Positions 1 to 8,528 of a stretch of DNA of 31,603 nucleotides are shown here, piece by piece. Position numbers and translations under genes: made by a program. The stretch spans positions 1 to 31,603 of the forward strand of contig JAVXEO010000021.1 of the NCBI GenBank assembly GCA_036658435.1. The letters run 5' to 3'. Under the pieces are notes generated by a model. It made no database searches and was not told the DNA's origin. It saw only the letters and a program-made list of their open reading frames with translations. The number at the start of each line of letters is the position of its first letter. Positions within the stretch are counted from its first letter, which is position 1. Source of the stretch: DIGJ01 sp036658435. GTDB taxonomy: Bacteria; Bacillota; Clostridia; Lachnospirales; Lachnospiraceae.

Positions 1-5
1 TTTTT

Positions 6-1910
6 TTAAATTCCTGCAATATTTCCTGCACTTACGATATCCTGCCAGAAATTACAGCTGCATAATGGATGTTTTTGGTGATTTTCATCCTTTTTATAAA
101 GAATCCGTTCCTCTTCCAGTTCCATCAATATGCTTTCTTTCCCCTCAAGATATTGATTTATCCTATTCTTAGCGCTTTTTAGCCGCGCAGCTATTCCTGC
201 AAATCGTATATCCAAAACTTCAAATCCAAAAGGTTTGCACTCCGAAAACCATAGTTTTTCTCTACTGTCTCTAAGTTCTTCTGCCAGTTTTATACACGCA
301 GAAAGGGTTGTATTGGAAAGATTGCTAAGCGTTTCCCTATCTTTCTTTTGATAAGCCTCTTGTATTTGGATTCCCAGTTCTGCCTTTAAACTTAATAGTT
401 TTGCTAAAAGACTGTAATACTTAAAAAGTTCATAATTTTTCATGGTTTCTTCCAAGGAAATAGCCTCATAAAGCTTCTTGTAATGTTCTCCCAACTGCAG
501 TCCCTTTATTTGTTTATCAAACAGTCCTAATAAAACATCCTGATACAGTAAATACTTTGACGGATTATCTCCATCCGTATTATTAGGAAGGGTTCCTTTT
601 GTATGATCAAATTGATCCAATAATTGATAGGTTTCATAGCTTTCCTTCCACAATGCTTCAAACCGCTCTTTCAGTGCGTTTTCCGAAACCGTTTCATGAA
701 AACTGTGTTCTGCAAATAAGGTAATACCAACAAAGGCTGTTTTCATAGGTGTTTCCGCTCCATTGTCCTGCCATAAGGTGCAAAAAACTTCTTTTACCTT
801 TTTTTCTTTACAGGCTGCCAATGCAGCATTTGTTGTGGCCTTCATTTTAGAATAATTGGGTGCAACACCATTCCAAGTCCAGCCTCCTCCTGCAAAACTT
901 ACCTTTTTACTGAGTTTCTTATGGAGATCCAGATAGGATTTATAGTATTCTTCTTCCTCATGATAATAGTCCCAATAAATTATCCCCAATTCCTCTGACG
1001 GCCGTTCCGATTCAGAAAAATTCATAGTTTCCGGAACATCATAATAATCTCCCGTAGAAGATTTAATTCTAAAGTACATATCACTCCAGATCATAGGTTC
1101 CAAATCATTTTTCCTGCATAGCGCAATTACCCTATTTAAATGCGCATTCATAATTGTAAACTTGTCTTGAAATCCATTTTGATCCAGATATTTTCCCAGA
1201 CCCAGTTCATGTGCTTCATCCATTCCCAGATGAATTCTTCTGCTTCGAAAAGGCGCTGAAGCACTTTGAATCATACATTCAATAAAATGATATACCTCTT
1301 CCTCTCCTACCAGCAAAATGTCCTGGGTATCCTTTAATTTTGAAAATTCATTCCACCGCAGCGGAGTATGAAGATGGGCCAGTGTTTGAATGCAAGGAAT
1401 CATTTCTATCCCAAACAGATCTGCATAATCGTCACATTCTCTTAATTCGCTTTCAGAATATCTTCCACGAAATGCTCCAAAATAAGGATATTCTTTTATT
1501 TCATAGGTGTCCTCGGTATAAAGCATGAGCGCATTCATTCCAAGGGCTGCCAGATTTCTAATATATTCTTTTATCGTTTTTAGATTTAAAACCCCATTTC
1601 TGGAGCAATCCAGCATAACACCATTGGATTCAAAATAAGCCGTTTCTTCTAAATAATAATCCTCTGTTTCGCTCCCTTTTTTATCCTCCAGATGGCATAA
1701 AAAAGTCACCAGCATTCGAAAATACTGCACTCTTGTACTACTTGTTATGGTAAGTTTTCCCTTTGTATAGCAGCAGAATAACTGGGGATTATCTACACAT
1801 ATAAAATGAATTTTAATTCCTTCTGTGGAAAGCTCGAAACCTCTTTCCTCTAACATTATTTTTGTACCTTCTGCTACAGAGTCTGTTCCTTCTCCAAGTT
1901 GAAACTTCAC
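6..1910 (-). CDS. Glycoside hydrolase family 20 beta-N-acetylhexosaminidase-like protein
   Basis: This 634-residue protein probably releases terminal N-acetylhexosamine (GlcNAc or GalNAc) from oligosaccharides. I see no signal peptide, so it should act in the cytoplasm on imported sugars. Residues 227-232 read HLGMDE, the GH20 signature whose Asp-Glu pair (231-232) is the catalytic couple in this family. Upstream, residues 97-185 resemble the start of a TIM barrel, and the C-terminal 200 residues look helical. The GTG start is chosen because an AGGAGG ribosome site sits seven bases before it. It is the last gene seen of an operon with an ABC sugar transporter, which supports a catabolic role. 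The stop lies six bases from the window edge, so its terminator is not visible. GH20 membership is fairly sure; the exact substrate is unknown. Confidence 0.8.
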   Translation of the reverse strand: MKFQLGEGTDSVAEGTKIMLEERGFELSTEGIKIHFICVDNPQLFCCYTKGKLTITSSTRVQYFRMLVTFLCHLEDKKGSETEDYYLEETAYFESNGVMLDCSRNGVLNLKTIKEYIRNLAALGMNALMLYTEDTYEIKEYPYFGAFRGRYSESELRECDDYADLFGIEMIPCIQTLAHLHTPLRWNEFSKLKDTQDILLVGEEEVYHFIECMIQSASAPFRSRRIHLGMDEAHELGLGKYLDQNGFQDKFTIMNAHLNRVIALCRKNDLEPMIWSDMYFRIKSSTGDYYDVPETMNFSESERPSEELGIIYWDYYHEEEEYYKSYLDLHKKLSKKVSFAGGGWTWNGVAPNYSKMKATTNAALAACKEKKVKEVFCTLWQDNGAETPMKTAFVGITLFAEHSFHETVSENALKERFEALWKESYETYQLLDQFDHTKGTLPNNTDGDNPSKYLLYQDVLLGLFDKQIKGLQLGEHYKKLYEAISLEETMKNYELFKYYSLLAKLLSLKAELGIQIQEAYQKKDRETLSNLSNTTLSACIKLAEELRDSREKLWFSECKPFGFEVLDIRFAGIAARLKSAKNRINQYLEGKESILMELEEERILYKKDENHQKHPLCSCNFWQDIVSAGNIAGI

Positions 1911-1937
1911 GTTTAAGCCTCCTATCCTAATTTTCTT

Positions 1938-2153
1938 TTATGTATTAAATTCTGTGATTCGTGTCATCATTTTCCGGTACCGGAACTTGGCCATTTCGTT
2001 TTTCTTCAAAACATCCTCTTCGGTTCCCGTATATTGACAGCGAATACAATAATACTCTTTTTTATCTTTATCATAGAACATATCAATATCAATATCTCGC
2101 ATAAAGCACGAAGGACAGCGGTAGTTTAGTCTTCCTTTTCCAGCCTGAGCCAT
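1938..2153 (-). CDS. Small zinc-ribbon protein of unknown function
   Basis: This 71-residue protein has two CxxC knuckles (CPSC near residue 13, CIRC near residue 37) separated by about 20 residues rich in Asp and Lys. That is the layout of a rubredoxin-like or TFIIB-like zinc ribbon. The C-terminal 25 residues are basic and probably helical. The start codon lies inside the end of the preceding 609-residue gene (28-base overlap), with an AAGGAGG site about ten bases upstream, so the two are translationally coupled. GH20 follows 28 bases later. A nucleic-acid or protein-binding role is possible but nothing in the sequence settles it. I do not recognise a named family. Confidence 0.7.
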   Translation of the reverse strand: MAQAGKGRLNYRCPSCFMRDIDIDMFYDKDKKEYYCIRCQYTGTEEDVLKKNEMAKFRYRKMMTRITEFNT

Positions 2154-3955
2154 GACAGCAACGCCTCCTTATCCTGAATTTCCTTTTCTATTCCAATGGT
2201 ATACATTGGGGAAAATGCATAGCCTTCTCTTACAAATCCGGTAACCCTTCCATCCGATCCCATGGAAGCTTTTGTAGAAATGGCTGGAATGGTCACACTG
2301 ACTTCTTTTGCATCCACAACGTAGCTTTCTCTATTTCTGTATTCATAGGAAATTTCTTCTGTCTCCAGCTCGGATTGGCATTTGAGAAGAATGCCTGTCA
2401 TATCTTCTGGATATTCTGTTGTTCCATAACACCCTACAAAATACTCCCTGAGAACTACTTTAGCACTGGGATTACTCATAGAGAGAATTTCTCGTTTTAC
2501 CTTTATTTCCGAAGTTCCTTCTTCAAGGTAAAAAGTGGTTTGAAGGGTAAGTGTCAGCTTACAAAACTCTAGTTCTACCGGCGTTAATGTGAGAATTCTT
2601 GTTTTTCCGTTTTGAGAAAACTGTGCCTTCGTACGGCATAAGCATAGATCCACTTCTTCTCCTTCATAGCACACCTTACAACTTTTTACGGTTCCTTCGC
2701 CTGCATAGTGAGTAAAATAGCCTGCCCGGTATTTTTCCTGAATTAAAAATGGATACGAGGCATCCTGAACATGCTTGGTTCCAATTCCTACCGGCCAGTT
2801 TATCTTCGACACATAGGGTCTTAAATCCACCATGGCTCCCCCTTGATTCATATCCAGACAAAATCTCATGTAGGGGTCAACGTACCAAAATAACTGTTTT
2901 TCCGATCCGTAAAGAATATCCTCCCACAGGGCGCATTCCGGTTGGGTGTAAGTCTTGGTTTTCCGATAATAGTCTGCAAACTCCGCCATAGTCTGGTCTT
3001 CCAGTTCTCCCTTTTCTTTAAGGGAAGCGTAGTAGGCCATCCCATCCTCATAGCTTTTTAGAAGCAATTCATAAGGAGCTTCCCATCTTCCTTGTTTATT
3101 CATCCAGCCCGGTCCCACAAACATCATGTTATATGCATAGCCTTGGTTGAACTTTTCAAGATGTCGATACTGGTCTATGAGATTATACAGGTATGGGTAT
3201 TCTCCGTCCTTATAAATCATGCCACGCAGTACATTCTGTGGATGGGTTCCAAAATTGGACCCATTTCCATCAAAGCAGGCAATTAAATCTCTGGACAAAT
3301 GAGGAATTGCCACAATTCCCGAATCTTGTTTTTCATTTTCAGCCGGTGCATGAGTATTTTCTTTGGAAGGAATCCAAGGATTCCAAGGACCTCCATCAAA
3401 TAGAGTATACCATGAATTATTGCATGTATGGTAGGCTTTCGGTCCCTCTTCAAAGCAGGTTGCCACCGCACATTTCACCATTGGATACTTTTCTTTTATA
3501 TAGTTTATCAGTTCCGCATCCATATAATAAGATCCCGTCGATTCCGGGTAAAAGCCAAAGCAGTTAAAAAAGGCAGTAAACACATCCTCTACAATGGATT
3601 TTTTATCTTCCACGGAAAACATCCAAATACAAAAATCTTTTGTTTTATATTTATTTCGAAAAGCCTCACAGTTAAGTCCCAGCAAGGTAAGTCCAATTTC
3701 ATCTCCGTATTGTGCATGATGAACTTTTGCCAGTCTTACGGCTTCCTCATTAAATAAACTGGCATATGTCATTTGAATGGTTGTTTTAAATCCATTGCGA
3801 TGTGCAATCTCTTGTTGTGTAATGAATATATCCAGAGACTCCTTAAGTACTTCTTGTCTTTCCACCTTCTCTTCTTTTCCCTGGCCGGTAATCTTTTCAG
3901 CATATTCAGGAACCATCTCCGGCCTATGCACAATATTTAAAATAAACTTTCCCAT
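2126..3955 (-). CDS. Putative carbohydrate-active protein, possibly deacetylase/GH57-like fold
   Basis: I do not recognise this 609-residue protein with certainty. The N-terminal 300 residues resemble a polysaccharide-deacetylase or GH57-type barrel: a strand with TTIQMTYA near residue 60, YGDEIGLTLLG near 85, then GFYPESTGSYYMDAEL near 135, similar in pattern to the late motif of NodB-like enzymes. The C-terminal 200 residues look beta-rich, like an accessory sandwich. It may belong to the DUF3863/DUF3864 type of Bacteroidetes and Firmicutes proteins, which I cannot confirm. There is no signal peptide, so it is cytoplasmic. The ATG at 3955 is preferred over an in-frame GTG at 3970 because AAAGGA lies six bases before it. 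Its place between sugar permeases and GH20 suggests processing of the imported glycan. Confidence 0.6.
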   Translation of the reverse strand: MGKFILNIVHRPEMVPEYAEKITGQGKEEKVERQEVLKESLDIFITQQEIAHRNGFKTTIQMTYASLFNEEAVRLAKVHHAQYGDEIGLTLLGLNCEAFRNKYKTKDFCIWMFSVEDKKSIVEDVFTAFFNCFGFYPESTGSYYMDAELINYIKEKYPMVKCAVATCFEEGPKAYHTCNNSWYTLFDGGPWNPWIPSKENTHAPAENEKQDSGIVAIPHLSRDLIACFDGNGSNFGTHPQNVLRGMIYKDGEYPYLYNLIDQYRHLEKFNQGYAYNMMFVGPGWMNKQGRWEAPYELLLKSYEDGMAYYASLKEKGELEDQTMAEFADYYRKTKTYTQPECALWEDILYGSEKQLFWYVDPYMRFCLDMNQGGAMVDLRPYVSKINWPVGIGTKHVQDASYPFLIQEKYRAGYFTHYAGEGTVKSCKVCYEGEEVDLCLCRTKAQFSQNGKTRILTLTPVELEFCKLTLTLQTTFYLEEGTSEIKVKREILSMSNPSAKVVLREYFVGCYGTTEYPEDMTGILLKCQSELETEEISYEYRNRESYVVDAKEVSVTIPAISTKASMGSDGRVTGFVREGYAFSPMYTIGIEKEIQDKEALLSWLRLEKED

Positions 3956-4002
3956 ACTTGTTCCTTTCACTTTGTACTCTTTTTGTTCTCCCTAACTTAC
4001 TT

Positions 4003-4833
4003 CTACCCTTTTACCGCACCTGCCGTCATTCCTTCTACAATGTATTTTTGTAACAGCAGATATAGCAAAACAATGGGCAGCACCGTAATTACCAGTGCAG
4101 CAAACACATAGTTCCAGTTTCTGGCATACAGTCCGTAAAAGTTAAAAATCATCATTGGTATTGTGGTTCTTTCCGAACTGCTCATTAAGTAAAGCGGTAC
4201 CTGAAAGTTATTCCAGATTCCGATTGCCGCAATAATTAAGTTGGTAATAGTAACCGGTTTCATAATTGGAATCAGCACTTTGAAAATTAAGGAAAACCCA
4301 TTGCATCCATCAATAATTGCCGCCTCGTCAATTTCCTTTGGAACCCCGGTAACAAAACTAGAAAACGTTAATATAGCAAACGGCAGGTTAACTGCTGCAA
4401 AAATCAGAATTACTCCTATGTAGGTTCCATAAAGATGCATTTGAATCATTAAAGAATAAGTTGTTACCATCTGCATGGTTGCTGTCAGACCAAATACAAA
4501 ATAGTAGTACAAAGCTTTTACTTTTCGGTCTTTTCTTCTGGAAATAATAATTCCTGCCATTGCGCCAAAAAATATAATAAGGACAACTGCACACACCGTA
4601 ATGATTAAACTATTTTTATAGCCCCTTAAAATATCTCCGGTTTTAATAACATGAAGATAGTTTTCAAAGTGAAACACTTCCGGAAAATTCAAATCCATGT
4701 GAAGCGATTCACCCTGGCTTTTAAAGGATCCCAAAATCATCATTATTAATGGAATCAAAAATATAGGAGCAATCACTAAGGATAACAAAAGTGGAACGAT
4801 CTTTTTTCTATTCTTTACTAAAAATTTTTTCAT
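4003..4833 (-). CDS. Carbohydrate ABC transporter permease, MalG/UgpE type
   Basis: This 276-residue inner-membrane protein has about six transmembrane segments, the first at residues 12-33. The cytoplasmic coupling loop carries the EAA motif: EIDEAAIIDGCNG near residue 170, which in this family docks on the ATPase. Length and C-terminus (EGMTAGAVKG) are typical of MalG/UgpE proteins. Its start shares one base with the stop of the partner permease, which points to translational coupling and a heterodimeric channel. No ATPase gene is in the operon, so an MsmX/UgpC-type shared ATPase encoded elsewhere is inferred. Confidence 0.92.
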   Translation of the reverse strand: MKKFLVKNRKKIVPLLLSLVIAPIFLIPLIMMILGSFKSQGESLHMDLNFPEVFHFENYLHVIKTGDILRGYKNSLIITVCAVVLIIFFGAMAGIIISRRKDRKVKALYYYFVFGLTATMQMVTTYSLMIQMHLYGTYIGVILIFAAVNLPFAILTFSSFVTGVPKEIDEAAIIDGCNGFSLIFKVLIPIMKPVTITNLIIAAIGIWNNFQVPLYLMSSSERTTIPMMIFNFYGLYARNWNYVFAALVITVLPIVLLYLLLQKYIVEGMTAGAVKG

Positions 4834-5714
4834 TAGGATTCCAGCTCCTTTGATTTTAATAATTTATTTAGGGCAAAGGTAATAATTACAACAAAGCAAG
4901 ATAAAATCAGTGCACTTGCGCTTGATTTACCAAGCAATCCCAGACCAAAGGCTCTATATGTATACGTATTTAACACCTGGGTATCAAATCCCGGACCTCC
5001 TCCGGTAAGGGCATATACAATATCAAATACTTTCAGGCCTCCTGTTATGTTTAAAGTAACAATAACCGTAAAAGAAGGGGCCAGTAGGGGCAACGTAATT
5101 CCTTTAAATTTTTGCCAGGCTGTTGCTCCATCAATCTCGGCACTTTCATAGTATTCTCTGGAAATAGACTGCAAACCAGATATAAACAAAAACATGCTAA
5201 ATCCCGCCCACATCCAAACTTCAATAAATATAATCCAAAACATTGCCGTAGAATAGCTTCCCAGCCAGTCTCGAATTAAATTAGATAATCCTACCGAAGC
5301 AAGGAAGTTGTTGATTAGTCCGTCTTGTTTTAAAATTCCCGTAAACAGCATGCCAACAATCATACAGCTCAATACACAAGGCAGATAAAATAATGTTCTA
5401 AAAATACTATTTCCCATAAATTTCTTTACTACAATCAAGGCAAGGCCAAGACCCACTGCTGTTTTAAATATAGTTGTAGTAAAAGCAAATAAGAATGTAT
5501 TAAATAAGGATTTTGCAAATATTTCATCTTGAAAAAGATTAATAAAATTTCGAAATCCAATAAATTGTGGTGTATTCATTCGATCTAAGTTCCAGTCCGT
5601 AAACGAATAAAAGAACGCTGTAAGGATTGGCAAAATAAAAAATAATGTATAAATGACAACCGCAGGAACACTCATCCAAATTGGATATGTTTTTGATAAC
5701 TGCTTTTTGTTCAT
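4833..5714 (-). CDS. Carbohydrate ABC transporter permease, MalF/UgpA type
   Basis: This 293-residue permease has six predicted membrane segments, the first at about residues 11-33, and an EAA loop (YYESAEIDGATAWQKF) near residue 190. It ends in a lysine-rich tail. It pairs with the MalG-type permease that follows with a one-base overlap. The start at 5714 is chosen because GGAGG lies five bases upstream; that site itself overlaps an in-frame ATG at 5726 that would add four residues. Two hairpins lie between this gene and the binding-protein gene before it, which may lower permease output relative to binding protein. Confidence 0.92.
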   Translation of the reverse strand: MNKKQLSKTYPIWMSVPAVVIYTLFFILPILTAFFYSFTDWNLDRMNTPQFIGFRNFINLFQDEIFAKSLFNTFLFAFTTTIFKTAVGLGLALIVVKKFMGNSIFRTLFYLPCVLSCMIVGMLFTGILKQDGLINNFLASVGLSNLIRDWLGSYSTAMFWIIFIEVWMWAGFSMFLFISGLQSISREYYESAEIDGATAWQKFKGITLPLLAPSFTVIVTLNITGGLKVFDIVYALTGGGPGFDTQVLNTYTYRAFGLGLLGKSSASALILSCFVVIITFALNKLLKSKELES

Positions 5715-5727
5715 AATGTCCTCCATT

Positions 5728-5744
5728 CGTACGGAATCCGCACG
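5728..5744 (-). promoter_or_regulatory. Short stem-loop just before the permease ribosome site
   Basis: Seven-base stem with one G-U pair and a three-base loop (CGTGCGG / ATT / CCGTACG on minus). It ends directly before the ATGGAGG that forms the start and ribosome site of the MalF-type permease, so it could modulate translation. The structure is visible; the role is inferred. Confidence 0.4.
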
Positions 5745-5755
5745 TACAAATTGAA

Positions 5756-5786
5756 AGCAGCCTGCTCCACAAGGGCACAGGCTGCT
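5756..5786 (-). terminator. Intercistronic hairpin after the binding-protein gene
   Basis: A nine-base perfect stem (AGCAGCCTG / CAGGCTGCT) with a 13-base loop lies 14 bases after the binding-protein stop. There is no long U run after it, so it is more likely a 3'-end stabiliser or partial terminator than a full stop. Such hairpins commonly raise binding-protein mRNA over permease mRNA in ABC operons. Confidence 0.55.
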
Positions 5787-5799
5787 GATTCATCAGTAA

Positions 5800-7155
5800 T
5801 TAAAAACCACTAACACCCTGATCTTTCATGTATTGTGTAAATTCTTTTTGGAATTTTTCTAAAATTCCTTTTCCGTCTATATTGCCTTTAGCCGGCGCAT
5901 CTACATAGTAAACATACATGCTGGTTTCAAACAAAGGATTTAATGACATTACATAATGATTAAATTCAGGTTGTGCTTTTCCTGTCTTAATGTATTGTTC
6001 ATTGATGTCTGCTAAATAACTTGGAATTTCTCCACCATTTACATCTTTATAAGCAGGGAATGCTGGTCTATCTGCAAAATACAAGTCTGCATATGCAGGG
6101 GTTGACCATAAATCAAATACCTTTTTTACTGTATCTAAGTTCTTAGAATCTTTATAAACTACAAATCCTGCTGAGGACATGTTTTCTGTAATAAAGTCTG
6201 CACCATCTGTCATTGACATTGGGAACATTCCTACTTTTGCATCTGGATTTGCTTCTAGTACGGAGGCTGCAAAGAAATCGCCATTAAAGTGCATTGCAGC
6301 TTTTCCTTCTGCTACTGCAGCAATTGCATCATCATATGTTGCAGATGCAAAGTCATCGTTGATGTATCCTTTTTTGTAAAGATCTAAGTATTTATCTAAA
6401 ACGGTTGCAAATTCAGGAACATCGGTCCACTTCATTTCATTTTTCATGACTTTTTCACTAAATTCTTTTACTCGGTCTGCTCCGATTGCCTTTGTGAAAT
6501 TATCTGTCATCATAATCTGTGGAACCCAAGTATCTTTTGGCATGAAGATCGGAACAACGCCATCCCCTTTTTCTTTAATAGTCTGGCATACCGTTAATAG
6601 TTCATCCCATGTTTTAGGAACCTCTACACCAATTTTTTCAAAAACTTCCTGATTGTAGATAAAACCATGTAATCCAGGTACGGATAAGAATGGGAAGCCA
6701 TAAATCTTACCATCTTTTGCCGTTACGTTTTCCGGAATGATAAGACGATCGGTAAATGCTGCATCGGATAAGTCAGCAAAGTTAGTGGTTGGATCAATGA
6801 TGTCATAAATTGCAGGAACATTATAGTCTATAATGTCTGGACATTCTCCTGAATTTAATTTTAATTTTATAATATTTAAAGCTTCATCATCCGGAACAAT
6901 CTGTGCATCAATTTTGATATTCTCCTCTGCTTCCAGCTTCTTAATCATCTGCTGAAGACCATCAAAATTTCTTGACTGCTGAATCAATGCAGTAATTACT
7001 ACCGGTTCTTTTTCCGTTGTCTCTGCCGCATCTGTAGTCTGCTCTGTTGTTGTTTCATTTTTTGCCGTATTGTTCTTTGGTGCTCCACATCCTGTGAGCA
7101 TTCCCATAACCATACTGCCCGCAACTAATAATGATAACATTCTTTTTTTATTCAT
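5800..7155 (-). CDS. Extracellular solute-binding lipoprotein of a sugar ABC transporter
   Basis: This 451-residue protein is the substrate receptor of the ABC importer encoded downstream. The N-terminus is a lipoprotein signal: Lys/Arg at 3-5, a hydrophobic core, and a lipobox LTGC with Cys23 as the lipid anchor. A Thr/Glu-rich linker follows (residues 27-49), then a two-lobed family 1-type binding fold, with motifs such as GKIYGFPF and an AAVAEGKAAMHFNGDF stretch typical of the family. The start at 7155 has GGGAG five bases upstream; an in-frame ATG at 7167 overlaps that site. The ligand cannot be read from sequence. The linked GH20 gene suggests an N-acetylhexosamine-containing oligosaccharide (inference). 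Confidence 0.92.
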   Translation of the reverse strand: MNKKRMLSLLVAGSMVMGMLTGCGAPKNNTAKNETTTEQTTDAAETTEKEPVVITALIQQSRNFDGLQQMIKKLEAEENIKIDAQIVPDDEALNIIKLKLNSGECPDIIDYNVPAIYDIIDPTTNFADLSDAAFTDRLIIPENVTAKDGKIYGFPFLSVPGLHGFIYNQEVFEKIGVEVPKTWDELLTVCQTIKEKGDGVVPIFMPKDTWVPQIMMTDNFTKAIGADRVKEFSEKVMKNEMKWTDVPEFATVLDKYLDLYKKGYINDDFASATYDDAIAAVAEGKAAMHFNGDFFAASVLEANPDAKVGMFPMSMTDGADFITENMSSAGFVVYKDSKNLDTVKKVFDLWSTPAYADLYFADRPAFPAYKDVNGGEIPSYLADINEQYIKTGKAQPEFNHYVMSLNPLFETSMYVYYVDAPAKGNIDGKGILEKFQKEFTQYMKDQGVSGF

Positions 7156-7169
7156 AACTGCTCCCATCT

Positions 7170-7184
7170 GCGTGCTTAACACGC
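7170..7184. repeat. Small inverted repeat between regulator and binding-protein genes
   Basis: GCGTG-CTTAA-CACGC is a perfect 5-base inverted repeat, ending 14 bases before the binding-protein start. It differs from the two operators before the regulator gene. It could be a weak mRNA hairpin or a protein site; no function is shown. Confidence 0.3.
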
Positions 7185-7221
7185 TCAAAATAGTAGAAAT
7201 AAAACGAATTGTCTTTCTCTT

Positions 7222-8232
7222 TTATTTTGTAGATTCTTTCATAATAAGTTCATAATTCACATAAGCTTTTGTTTGAATTTCATTTCCATTGATAAAGTCA
7301 ATGATTTGTTTTCCAGCTTTAATTCCAATTTCTTTTACATTGACATTCAATGCTGTAATTGGTGGGTGATGATGTTCTAAAAACATGCTGTTATAGAACG
7401 ATGCTATTTTTATTTCTTCAGGAATGCGAAGTTTCATCTCATCCAACGCTGTAATGGTTTGGCTGCAGATTAAATCGTCTGTGCATATAATGCAGTCCAC
7501 ATTGTTTTTTATAAGCTGAGTCACCCCTTGTCGTACCAGTATAGCATTGGTACAGTTTAGGCAGACCATACCCGGATTTACCTGGCGGTTCATCTTTTTA
7601 AATCCATCCAGAAAACCCTCATATCGATTTTGGTTTACAATATGATTTAAATTTCCTGCTACCAGCCCTATTGATGAGTTGCCTGACATCAATAATAATG
7701 CAGTTAAATCTGAGCATGCGGTAACATGGTTACTGTCAATCTGTATAATCTCCGGATTTTCCATGGAGCCAATAATCACAAAGGGAGTCCCTGTGCTTTT
7801 TAAATAATTAATTGCAATATCATTCATTAGGGGTCTGGTCAAAACAACACCATCTACTTTATGATTTTTTATAATTCGTTTTAATTGCGTAATATCATCT
7901 TCCGTAGTGGTTGCTACTACAACATCATAGTCCATACTGGCCGTGATTTCGCAAATACCCATTAAACAACTTTGAAAAAAAGGGGTTTCTATTAAGTTAG
8001 AGTCTGCCGGAAGAATCACTGCAATATTAAATGTTTTGGACTGTGCAAGACTTTTTGCAATGAAGTTGGGACTGTAATCACATTTTTCAATGTATCCTAG
8101 CACTCGATTTCTTGTGTCCTCTCCTATTCTTCCTTTACCTGAAATTGCTCTGGAAACTGTAGTCTTAGAAATTCCCAATTCTTGAGCAATATCACTAATT
8201 GTAATATTCTTTAGCTCATCTTCTTTGTTCAT
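7222..8232 (-). CDS. LacI-family transcriptional regulator of the sugar-uptake operon
   Basis: This 336-residue protein has an N-terminal LacI helix-turn-helix (residues 10-30, recognition helix SKTTVSRAIS), a hinge segment ending near residue 60 (YSPNFIAKSLAQSKT) and a periplasmic-binding-protein-like effector domain. It is the first gene of the operon it presumably controls: binding protein, two permeases, unknown protein, zinc ribbon, GH20. Two matching operator palindromes lie upstream, one right after the predicted transcription start, so the gene should be autoregulated. Its sugar effector is unknown. Confidence 0.92.
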   Translation of the reverse strand: MNKEDELKNITISDIAQELGISKTTVSRAISGKGRIGEDTRNRVLGYIEKCDYSPNFIAKSLAQSKTFNIAVILPADSNLIETPFFQSCLMGICEITASMDYDVVVATTTEDDITQLKRIIKNHKVDGVVLTRPLMNDIAINYLKSTGTPFVIIGSMENPEIIQIDSNHVTACSDLTALLLMSGNSSIGLVAGNLNHIVNQNRYEGFLDGFKKMNRQVNPGMVCLNCTNAILVRQGVTQLIKNNVDCIICTDDLICSQTITALDEMKLRIPEEIKIASFYNSMFLEHHHPPITALNVNVKEIGIKAGKQIIDFINGNEIQTKAYVNYELIMKESTK

Positions 8233-8257
8233 ACACTACACATTACCTTTCTTTCGG

Positions 8258-8275
8258 TTGCGCAACCGGTTGTTC
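8258..8275. promoter_or_regulatory. Operator O1 for the LacI-type regulator
   Basis: TTGCGCAACCGGTTGTTC is an imperfect palindrome around CCGG and fits the TTGCGCAA-type LacI operator pattern. It begins about two bases after the predicted transcription start, a position where bound repressor would block transcription. A near copy lies at 8399-8416. Confidence 0.75.
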
Positions 8276-8283
8276 ATGTATAT

Positions 8284-8312
8284 ATATTATCATTTTCGCA
8301 TTAAATTGTCAA
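8284..8312 (-). promoter_or_regulatory. Promoter of the sugar-uptake operon
   Basis: On minus, a perfect -35 TTGACA (8307-8312), a 17-base spacer and a -10 TAATAT (8284-8289). The start would fall near 8277, giving a 5' leader of about 45 bases that contains operator O1. Confidence 0.75.
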
Positions 8313-8375
8313 CAGTCTTTTATAATTTGTACATTAATTTTATTATATATCGTTTTTTATGTATCATTTGCACAA

Positions 8376-8390
8376 ATGTAACCGTTCTGT
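8376..8390. promoter_or_regulatory. Possible catabolite-responsive (cre-like) site
   Basis: ATGTAACCGTTCTGT matches the CcpA consensus WTGNAANCGNWNNCW at all but one fixed position. It lies about 100 bases upstream of the operon start point and between the two operators. With one mismatch in a fixed base, this is only a candidate. Confidence 0.3.
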
Positions 8391-8398
8391 TTTTACTA

Positions 8399-8416
8399 TT
8401 GCGCAATCGGTTGTTA
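8399..8416. promoter_or_regulatory. Operator O2 for the LacI-type regulator
   Basis: TTGCGCAATCGGTTGTTA differs from O1 at two of 18 bases. It lies upstream of the promoter, its centre about 141 bp from that of O1, suggesting two-site binding with a DNA loop. Confidence 0.7.
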
Positions 8417-8475
8417 TTTGATTTTTTACCCTATTTTATATTATAATTATATAAGAAACACCTTCTTATATAAAT

Positions 8476-8516
8476 AGAGAAAGTCCTAAAATTATAACTA
8501 TTTTAGGACTTTCTCT
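8476..8516 (-). terminator. Strong hairpin terminator after rbsB, possibly bidirectional
   Basis: A perfect 17-base inverted repeat (starting AGAGAAAGTCC) with a seven-base loop. On minus it is followed by AUUUAUAU after rbsB; on plus it is followed by GTTTTTT. It isolates the ribose operon from the next operon. Confidence 0.8.
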
Positions 8517-8528
8517 GTTTTTTAAATT

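Noticed and set aside
3193..3567. 124-codon plus-strand frame
   Set aside because: Opposite strand of the 609-residue gene, with no recognisable motif.
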